Assembly (NCBI GenBank): GCA_020851855.1
Contig: JADZBY010000087.1
Coordinates: forward strand, 1-11,359
DNA: 11,359 bases
Origin: Anaerolineae bacterium
GTDB lineage: Bacteria; Chloroflexota; Anaerolineae; Aggregatilineales; UBA2796
Direction: 5' to 3'
Part shown: piece by piece, positions 6,477 to 11,359 of the stretch
Position numbering within the stretch: the first letter of the stretch is position 1
Layout of the letters: the number at the start of each line of letters is the position of its first letter
The notes under the pieces: generated by a model
What the model saw: only the letters and a program-made list of their open reading frames with translations
The model's database searches: none
What the model was told of the DNA's origin: nothing
Made by a program: the position numbers and the translations under genes

Positions 6477-7618
6477 CGAGGCGCACGACCCTGACCCTCA
6501 TCGCCGCCGGAGCGATCCTGATCGGCGTCGCCCTGCTGTTGCTGGCCGTTCCCGTGAGCCGCGCCCAGGACGGCGACGAGCCGCCGCCGCTGCCGTCGGA
6601 CGCCTACTGCCTGCTGTGCCACAGCAAGCCCGATCAGGTCTGGACGCTGCGCAGCGGCGAGCAGTTGTCGATCAGCGTGGATCCGGCGACGCTGGCCGGC
6701 TCGGTGCACGGCGATGCGCTGGAAGGCGGCGCGCTGGCCTGCGCCGACTGCCACGGCGATTTCCGCTTCCCGCACCCGGCCACCACGGTGAGCACGGCGC
6801 GCGAGTTCCGGCTGGAGCGCTACGCATCGTGCAGCGCGTGCCACCAGGACCAGTACACGCGGGCGCAGGATAGCGTGCACGGCGCAGCGCTGCGGGCCGG
6901 GCGCATGGAAGCGGCGGTGTGTGTGGACTGCCACGGCAGCCACGACATTCAGCCGCCGGACGAGCCGCGCCAGCGCATCTCGCTCACCTGCGGGCGCTGC
7001 CACGGCCCGATCTTCGAAGAGTACCGGGCCAGCGTGCACGGCGCGGCGCTCATGGGTGAGGACAACCCGGACGCGCCGACGTGCACCAACTGCCACGGCG
7101 TGCACGATATCGAGAATCCGACCACGGCGCTATTCCGGGCGCGCTCCCCGGAAGGGTGCGCCACGTGCCACGCCAAGCCGGAAATCATGGACAAATACGG
7201 CATCAGCACGCAGGTCTTCGACACGTACCTCACCGACTTTCACGGCGCGACGGTGGCCCTTTTTGAGCATGAACAGCACTCGCCCGGCGCGGCCACCAAC
7301 AAGGCGGTGTGCTTCGACTGCCACGGCGTGCATAACATCCGGGCGGTGAGCGGCGATTCTGGCTCGGAAGGGCGCGCCGCCATCCGCGAGACGCTGCTGA
7401 GCGCCTGCCAGCAGTGCCACCCGGACGCCACGGCGAACTTCCCGGACGCCTGGATCGGGCACTACCCGGCCACGGCGCAGGACCACCCCGGATTATTCAC
7501 CGCGCGGACCGTGTACCGGTGGCTCATCCCCTTGACCATCGGCTTTGCCGTGCTCGTCGTCGGCTCTGACCTGTTCCGCCGCATCCGCCGCCGTTCGCGC
7601 GGAGACGAGGGAGCGTAG
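6473..7618 (+). CDS. Nonaheme cytochrome c with SVHG and CHGxHDI repeats
   Basis: 381-residue membrane-tethered multiheme protein. The signal peptide spans about 1-31 (AVPVSRAQ). Nine CXXCH sites begin at Cys46, 90, 120, 150, 173, 204, 229, 280 and 312. The fold is repetitive: SVHG at 77, 134 and 187 plus FHG at 256 probably supply distal His ligands, and CHG(S/V)H(D/N)I occurs at 153, 207 and 283. In family terms this is the doubled-CXXCH/cytochrome c3-like type that I recall being adjacent or fused to a cytochrome b in many anaerobes. A single helix (about 349-368) followed by RRIRRRSR anchors the C-terminus. The start ATG overlaps the upstream stop by 4 nt with GGAG 8 nt before it, implying translational coupling. 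The cytochrome b gene begins 3 nt after its stop, so this protein is the most likely direct electron partner of that cytochrome b. Confidence 0.9.
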   Translation: MTRRTTLTLIAAGAILIGVALLLLAVPVSRAQDGDEPPPLPSDAYCLLCHSKPDQVWTLRSGEQLSISVDPATLAGSVHGDALEGGALACADCHGDFRFPHPATTVSTAREFRLERYASCSACHQDQYTRAQDSVHGAALRAGRMEAAVCVDCHGSHDIQPPDEPRQRISLTCGRCHGPIFEEYRASVHGAALMGEDNPDAPTCTNCHGVHDIENPTTALFRARSPEGCATCHAKPEIMDKYGISTQVFDTYLTDFHGATVALFEHEQHSPGAATNKAVCFDCHGVHNIRAVSGDSGSEGRAAIRETLLSACQQCHPDATANFPDAWIGHYPATAQDHPGLFTARTVYRWLIPLTIGFAVLVVGSDLFRRIRRRSRGDEGA

Positions 7619-7621
7619 ACC

Positions 7622-8650
7622 ATGTCCGATCAGGCTACCGGAGCGCGCACCGCCGCCCGCCGCTCACCGGCGCAGCGTTTCGAATGGCTGGTGTTATTCC
7701 TCGCCATCGGCGGGCTGGCGCTGACCGGCCTGCCGCAAAAATTCGCGGACCAGGGCTGGGCGATCACGGCCATTGACCTGCTGGGCGGCATCGAGAGCGC
7801 GCGCATCATTCACCGCGTGCTGGCGCTGCTGCTGCTCGCGGAGACGGTCTATCACGTGCTGGCGCTCTTCTACCGCCGGGCCGTGCTCGGCCTGAGACAG
7901 GCGCGCCTGCCCGGCCTGCGCGATGTGCGGCTGGCCGTGCAAGGGCTGTTCGCCAACCTGGGTCTGGCGCGGCGCGCCGCCGGGCAGAGCCGCACCCAGG
8001 TCGCCCGGCGCACCGAGTACCTGGTACTGGCCGTCAGCGTCGTGATCCTGGGCGTGACCGGCCTCGTGCTCTGGAATCCGGTGCTCGTGGCGCGCGTCTT
8101 GCCCGGCGAGGCCATCCCCACCGCGCAGAGCATCCACAGCGACCACGCCCTGCTGCTGGTCGCCTTCCTGGCCATCTGGCGGTTGGCCATGGCGCTGCTG
8201 TGGCGCGAGCGCCGCCCGGCGCAGGCGCAGGTGCAGGTACAGGTGCAGGTACAGGCAGCATCCCGGCGCGGCCCGTTCCTGATCATCGCGGGCGTCGTGG
8301 CGCTGTTGGCGGTGATCGGGCTGGTCTGGCTGCTGAACGCGGAGCGCACGGCCATCAACACCGTGCCGAAGCGCGTGGCGGCGATTTACATGCCGCAGGT
8401 GCATCCCGAAGCGGGCGATGCGCAGGTTGGCGCGGCGCTGTGGGCGACCTTGCGCTGCGCGTTCTGCCACGGTCCGAATGCAGACGGCGGCGCGAACGGA
8501 CAGCCCGCCTTGCGGAACTCGCCGCGCCTCACGTTCGAATCGTTTTACCAGCGTGTGCGGGTGGGCACGGAAGCCATGCCCGCCTTCAGCCCGGAAGAAC
8601 TGCCCAACGGCTACCTGATTCACCTGTGGGCGTGGCTGACAGCCTCGTGA
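7622..8650 (+). CDS. Membrane cytochrome b fused to monoheme cytochrome c
   Basis: 342-residue protein of the formate-dehydrogenase-gamma/cytochrome b type. Helices are at about 22-38, 62-84, 133-151 and 172-194, then a fifth at 218-238, then a class I cytochrome c domain with CAFCH (279-283) and probable distal Met319 in EAMPAF. Arg-rich loops after helices 2 and 4 and before helix 5 give N-in topology, which places the c domain outside the cell membrane, as it must be. Conserved traits include RxE at the start of helix 1, TGLPQKF, RIIHR (His64), YH (His78) and IHSDHA (His172, His175). The His expected after RxE in helix 1 is Trp22, and the second His expected in helix 4 (after W186) is Arg187, so one b heme may be absent. 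Residues 201-211 are a VQ repeat in a cytoplasmic loop. Last gene of the operon; likely the quinone-facing electron entry or exit point. Confidence 0.85.
   Translation: MSDQATGARTAARRSPAQRFEWLVLFLAIGGLALTGLPQKFADQGWAITAIDLLGGIESARIIHRVLALLLLAETVYHVLALFYRRAVLGLRQARLPGLRDVRLAVQGLFANLGLARRAAGQSRTQVARRTEYLVLAVSVVILGVTGLVLWNPVLVARVLPGEAIPTAQSIHSDHALLLVAFLAIWRLAMALLWRERRPAQAQVQVQVQVQAASRRGPFLIIAGVVALLAVIGLVWLLNAERTAINTVPKRVAAIYMPQVHPEAGDAQVGAALWATLRCAFCHGPNADGGANGQPALRNSPRLTFESFYQRVRVGTEAMPAFSPEELPNGYLIHLWAWLTAS
8221..8256 (+). repeat. In-frame hexanucleotide repeat (six RCAGGY units)
   Basis: Six consecutive units, GCAGGC, GCAGGT, GCAGGT, ACAGGT, GCAGGT and ACAGGC, lie inside the cytochrome b gene and encode alternating Gln and Val in the loop between helices 4 and 5. 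Because the unit is 6 nt, gain or loss of units changes the loop length without a frameshift. Confidence 0.8.
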
Positions 8651-8704
8651 GGGGCATGCTCTGGCCCGGTCCCTCACTCCCCCAGCCCCTCTCTCCCAGG
8701 GGGC

Positions 8705-8742
8705 GAGAGGGGAGAAAGCCGGGTGATATGGGCTTTTCACCC
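8705..8742 (+). repeat. Internal direct repeat, copy 1
   Basis: A 38-nt unit starting GAGAGGGGAGAAAGCC and ending TTTTCACCC. It matches copy 2 at 36 of 38 positions, 72 nt downstream. GGGTGA (8721-8726) and TCACCC (8737-8742) within it can form a small hairpin. Confidence 0.75.
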
Positions 8743-8776
8743 ATGAGCCTATCCCCTGCGAGGCGATGAAGGGCAA

Positions 8777-8814
8777 GAGAGGGGAGAAAGCCGGGTGATG
8801 TGGGTTTTTCACCC
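8777..8814 (+). repeat. Internal direct repeat, copy 2
   Basis: Second copy of the 38-nt unit, differing from copy 1 by two transitions (A to G and C to T). It has the same GGGTGA/TCACCC hairpin. The 34-nt spacer between copies contains ATGAGCCTATCCCCTGCG and shows no further recognisable structure. Confidence 0.75.
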
Positions 8815-8868
8815 CTCGCCATGAGGGAGAGGGGCCGGGGGTGAGGGTCGCGACCACCACAGGCAATG

Positions 8869-8906
8869 AAGAAGGTCGAGCACCATGACCGGCGCTCGAC
8901 CTTCTT
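8869..8906. terminator. Hairpin terminator between convergent cytochrome transcripts
   Basis: A perfect 13-bp stem, AAGAAGGTCGAGC (8869-8881) and GCTCGACCTTCTT (8894-8906), has a 12-nt loop and is followed by GTTT on the plus strand. It sits between the end of the cytochrome b gene (8650) and the end of the convergent decaheme gene (8958), so it can serve both directions. The T-run is short. The stretch 8907-8957 shows nothing further. Confidence 0.7.
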
Positions 8907-8957
8907 GTTTCAGACGTTGGCGACCGGCTGACGGATCAGCCGGTCAGTCGGATTGCA

Positions 8958-11099
8958 TCAGGAGCCGACTTCGGGGCGGGTGAACGCGCTCACGTCGCCG
9001 CCGATGGCCTCGATGCTGTCGTAGAGGACCTGCATCATGTAGTTCGGGTTGTGGGCAAACGTGCCGGGGTCCTTCTGCGAGTACTGGTAGTTGTAGGCCG
9101 CGCGCAGCAGGTTCGGCGTCCAGGTCACGTAGCGGTTGTCGCTATTGACCTCGTCCTCGTCCGCCGTACCGTTCCCGTTGGTATCGGTATACCAGTACGG
9201 GTGGGTGTGCGCGTCGTAGGCGATGGCCGTGCCAGCCGTGTCTGCCGCATACGCCTGCAGAGCGACGAGCAGCGCTTCCTGGAAGCTCAGGATTTCGTCG
9301 CGGATCGGCTCCGCATCGTCGCCGTCGCCGTCATAGTCCACCGGCTCGACATCTTCCTGTTCCAGGCGGATCAGGTGTGTGTCTTCCTGGATGTCTACTT
9401 CTTCGTGGCAGTCGGCGCAGCGATTGACGCGGATGACCAGATCGTGCTGCTGGTGGCACTCGATGCACGTGTCGGCTTCCTCGACGTGCATGTTGCGCCC
9501 GTTGTACTCTTTGCCCTCGAACTCGTACGCGCCCTTCACTTCCGTGCCGAAGAGCGTCGCGCCGGCGGCAAAGTAGTGTACGTTGCGGAAGGTCAGCTTG
9601 TCGGTGACTTCATCGTCGCCCACGCCCGCGCGCTGAATGGCCGCATTGACGCTTGTCGTCGACTCGCGCCCCTGGTGGCAGTTCAGGCACAGGTTGGCCG
9701 GCTCGTCCTCACCAAAGCTGACGGTGGCTCCGCTGGGGAAGCGCACGGTGTTCGAGACGTACAGCTCGAAGTCGTTGCCCAGGTCATGGCATGTGCTGCA
9801 CGCCAGCGAGTCGGACGGCGGGGCGGCGATGTTAGCGCTGTTCTTCAGGAACGTGGGCAGGCCGCCAGCGGTGTGGCAGCGCGCGCACGAGCCTGGAACT
9901 TCGCCGTCTTCGTCCCAGTGGCGGAAGGCTTCCGCCGTGCCGTCAAAGTGGCCCGGATCGTTGCGCTGGGCTTCTTCCAGGTCAACCGGATCGCTGATGG
10001 ATTCGTTCAGCGACAGGATTGAATCGTACAGAAGCTGGATGTGGTACTTCGGATTGTGCGCAAAGCCGCCGGGGTCCTTCATGGTGACCTGGTAGTTGTA
10101 GGCCGCCTTGAGCAGATTGCCCGTCCACGACTTGTAGGCGTTCGGGAAGGCCACTTCGCCCTCATCCGCGTCGCCGTTGCCGTTCGTGTCGATGAAGAAG
10201 TACGGGTAGGAAGCGGCGTCATAGAGGATGGCCGCGCCCGCTACTTCGCTGGCGTACGCCTGGATGGCCTCGTAGAGCAACTCCTGAAGGCCCGTGATCT
10301 CGTCGGCGATGCCTTCTTCGTTGTCCCCGTCGCCGTCATAGTCCGAGCCAGAGCCGGCCATGCGGATGAAGCGCAGGTCTTCGAGCGTGGACACGTCCTC
10401 GTGGCACGTCGCGCACTCGTCCAGCTTCACCTGGAGTGTGTGCTGGTTGTGGCACTCGGTGCAGGTGTCGAACTCCGGCACGTGCGCATTCTTGCCCTGG
10501 TAGGCCATGCCCGCGTACTGGTAGCCGCCATGCGCCTGCGAGCCGTACAGGGTCGCGGCGGCGGCGTAGTAGTGGATGTTGATGAAGCCGAGTTCCTCGC
10601 TGACGGCGTTGCCGTCTTCAGCAAGGCCCGCTTCCGCGATGGCGGCATCGACGGATTCCATCGAGGCGCGCCCCTGGTGGCACTCCATGCAGCGCGACGC
10701 CACGCCGGTCCCCTCGATCAGGACGCCAGAGGGGAAGAGCACGTTGTTCAGGCCAGAGGCCACGCTGTTGTGGCAGGCGTCGCAGGTGACGACGGTGCCG
10801 ATGGGGGCCGGGGCGTCCACCACGCGGAACTCGCTGCCGTCAGCGCCCAGGTAATCCTGGTAGCCGGGCGTCGAGTGGCACTTGGCGCACTCCACCGGAA
10901 TTTCGCCTTCGCTGTCCCAGTGGACAAAGGCTTCCGCGTCGGCCTTCGCGTGGGCAGAACCCATCCACTCCGCGAAGATTTCGGCCAGGAAGGGCGGCTC
11001 GTCGCCATCCTGCGCCAGCGCCGGCGGCTGGAGCAGCAGGGCAAAACCTGCAACGATGAGCAGTGCGCCTACTGCGGCTAACAATTGGTATCGTCTCAT
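8958..11099 (-). CDS. Secreted decaheme cytochrome c, duplicated pentaheme with EF-hand-like loops
   Basis: 713-residue exported protein. Signal peptide about 1-30 (RRYQ, a hydrophobic run, ALAQ). Ten CXXCH sites begin at Cys71, 106, 137, 213 and 229, then 405, 434, 471, 545 and 561. The two halves (about 50-366 and 384-698) align with an offset near 334 and share AEAFxHW, CHQGR, HYxAAxATL, CxECHxQH, DYDGDGD, DTNGNG and FAHNP. Each half has two 12-residue acidic loops: D255-D266 and D304-E315 in the first, D590-D601 and D639-E650 in the second. The later loop in each half fits the EF-hand pattern, so calcium binding is likely. There is no C-terminal helix, lipobox or sorting signal visible, so it should be soluble or loosely surface-associated, unlike the operon's tethered cytochromes. 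ATG 11099 is preferred over GTG 11105 because AGAGG lies 5 nt before it. Likely an electron carrier or surface cytochrome; partner and substrate unknown. Confidence 0.9.
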   Translation of the reverse strand: MRRYQLLAAVGALLIVAGFALLLQPPALAQDGDEPPFLAEIFAEWMGSAHAKADAEAFVHWDSEGEIPVECAKCHSTPGYQDYLGADGSEFRVVDAPAPIGTVVTCDACHNSVASGLNNVLFPSGVLIEGTGVASRCMECHQGRASMESVDAAIAEAGLAEDGNAVSEELGFINIHYYAAAATLYGSQAHGGYQYAGMAYQGKNAHVPEFDTCTECHNQHTLQVKLDECATCHEDVSTLEDLRFIRMAGSGSDYDGDGDNEEGIADEITGLQELLYEAIQAYASEVAGAAILYDAASYPYFFIDTNGNGDADEGEVAFPNAYKSWTGNLLKAAYNYQVTMKDPGGFAHNPKYHIQLLYDSILSLNESISDPVDLEEAQRNDPGHFDGTAEAFRHWDEDGEVPGSCARCHTAGGLPTFLKNSANIAAPPSDSLACSTCHDLGNDFELYVSNTVRFPSGATVSFGEDEPANLCLNCHQGRESTTSVNAAIQRAGVGDDEVTDKLTFRNVHYFAAGATLFGTEVKGAYEFEGKEYNGRNMHVEEADTCIECHQQHDLVIRVNRCADCHEEVDIQEDTHLIRLEQEDVEPVDYDGDGDDAEPIRDEILSFQEALLVALQAYAADTAGTAIAYDAHTHPYWYTDTNGNGTADEDEVNSDNRYVTWTPNLLRAAYNYQYSQKDPGTFAHNPNYMMQVLYDSIEAIGGDVSAFTRPEVGS
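9006..10952 (-). repeat. Internal tandem gene duplication within the decaheme cytochrome
   Basis: The coding region for residues 50-366 (10952-10002) and that for residues 384-698 (9950-9006) encode homologous pentaheme units. Heme, EF-hand-like and FAHNP motifs occur in the same order and almost the same spacing (offset 328-335 residues). The protein similarity is moderate, so the duplication is old rather than recent. Confidence 0.9.
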
Positions 11100-11102
11100 A
11101 GG

Positions 11103-11109
11103 CACCTCT
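11103..11109 (-). promoter_or_regulatory. Ribosome binding site of the decaheme gene
   Basis: AGAGGTG on the minus strand, with AGAGG ending 5 nt before ATG 11099. The alternative GTG start at 11105 would overlap this site, which rules it out as the main start. Confidence 0.7.
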
Positions 11110-11308
11110 TTTTATTCGGTCGCACGTGGAGACTGCTCTGTGCTGCCGGGTGGGCGGGCAGCCGTGCCCAACAATACGTCTCCTGAGCCTTATTGTGGCA
11201 CAAAGTACAAGGAGCGCAGTCAACCGCGAGGATGATTTCGTCTCAGCCGAGAGGATGACCGGGGGGCCGGGGCGTGGGAGAAGATACAGAAGTGGGTGAG
11301 ATAGAGGC
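11110..11308. other. Upstream region of the decaheme gene, no gene found
   Basis: No coding frame or RNA gene is convincing here. ACAATA (11171-11176) and TATTGT (11191-11196) form a small inverted repeat with a 14-nt centre, about 72-97 nt upstream of ATG 11099, and could be an operator. TTGACT occurs on the minus strand near 11217-11222, but no good -10 is at the right spacing. Confidence 0.35.
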
Positions 11309-11334
11309 GGACGAGGCAGGCCTCGTCCCTACGC
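11309..11334. repeat. Palindrome plus CCCTAC repeat near right edge
   Basis: GGACGAGGC (11309-11317) and GCCTCGTCC (11320-11328) form a 9-bp inverted repeat with a 2-nt centre, followed directly by CTACGCC. The layout, a GC-rich palindrome running into CCCTAC, matches 2630-2654 although the palindrome sequence differs, as in families of dispersed GTAGGG-type repeats. The last 25 nt of the window show nothing else. Confidence 0.55.
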
Positions 11335-11359
11335 CAAGACCGTAGAACCTGTTATGCAC

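Larger units (their letters stand above)
8671..8847. repeat. MITE-like inverted repeat element
   Basis: The arms CCCTCACTCCCCCAGCCCCT... (8671-8697) and GGGAGAGGGGCCGGGGGTG... (8825-8847) are near-perfect inverted complements differing by short indels. They bracket about 130 bp with two internal direct repeats. Minus-strand translation gives LTPGPSPSWRG and SPLAPWERGAGGVR, phrases I recall from spurious hypothetical proteins in many bacterial genomes, which fits a dispersed non-coding repeat. It lies 20 nt after the cytochrome b stop. No transposase is present. Confidence 0.65.

Noticed and set aside
8705..8814. CRISPR-like array from the two 38-nt repeats
   Set aside because: Only two copies, with internal hairpins inside a larger inverted repeat and no Cas genes; a MITE-like element explains it better.
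8586..8822. Small minus-strand frame with repeated GEKPxSPGFLPS peptide
   Set aside because: The peptide repeat simply mirrors the two 38-nt DNA repeats; there is no independent start signal and it overlaps the cytochrome b end.
7694..8866. 390-codon minus-strand open frame starting in the repeat element
   Set aside because: Its N-terminus is the LTPGPSP/SPLAPWERG translation of the dispersed repeat and the rest is antisense to the cytochrome b.

Overview
The window is GC-rich bacterial DNA, most likely from a Chloroflexota (Anaerolineae-like) genome. That placement is an inference from the concentration of large multiheme c-type cytochromes, the secreted S33 hydrolase and the style of the intergenic repeats (GTAGGG-type palindromes and the CCCTCAC...GTGAGGG element). 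No phylogenetic marker is present, so the phylum is not proven.

Layout. The left edge (1-161, minus) holds the start of an unrecognised membrane-protein gene. Next come a strong terminator hairpin (227-266) and two tandem serine tRNA genes on the minus strand: tRNA-Ser(GCT) at 274-362 and tRNA-Ser(TGA) at 390-476. They are served by a near-consensus promoter (515-543). A secreted S33/TAP-type alpha/beta hydrolase follows on the plus strand (673-2613). It converges on the cytochrome region across a nested palindromic intergenic element (2617-2685).

The rest, about 8.4 kb, is devoted almost entirely to electron-transfer proteins. A NapC/NirT-anchored nonaheme cytochrome (2692-4356, minus) is divergent from a tightly packed three-gene operon on the plus strand. 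That operon encodes a nonaheme cytochrome with a c554-type N-terminus (4623-6476), a second nonaheme cytochrome with SVHG/CHGxHDI repeats (6473-7618, overlapping the first by 4 nt), and a membrane cytochrome b fused to a C-terminal monoheme cytochrome c (7622-8650). A MITE-like inverted repeat with internal direct repeats (8671-8847) and a terminator hairpin (8869-8906) separate the operon from a convergent secreted decaheme cytochrome (8958-11099, minus). The decaheme protein is an internal tandem duplication of a pentaheme unit, and each half carries two EF-hand-like loops.

In total I count 38 potential c-heme attachment sites (37 CXXCH and one CX3CH) in five genes. The simplest joint reading is a quinone-linked electron conduit. 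The NapC-like protein and/or the cytochrome b would exchange electrons with the quinone pool, and the two membrane-tethered nonaheme proteins, the fused monoheme c domain and the free decaheme protein would carry them across the extracytoplasmic space. No molybdoenzyme, Rieske, NrfD-like or classical catalytic subunit is in the window, and no CXXCK site marks an NrfA, so the terminal donor or acceptor cannot be named. The most notable observations are the duplicated EF-hand decaheme protein, the cytochrome b that appears to have lost one pair of expected heme ligands, and the wholly cytochrome gene cluster without a recognisable enzyme.
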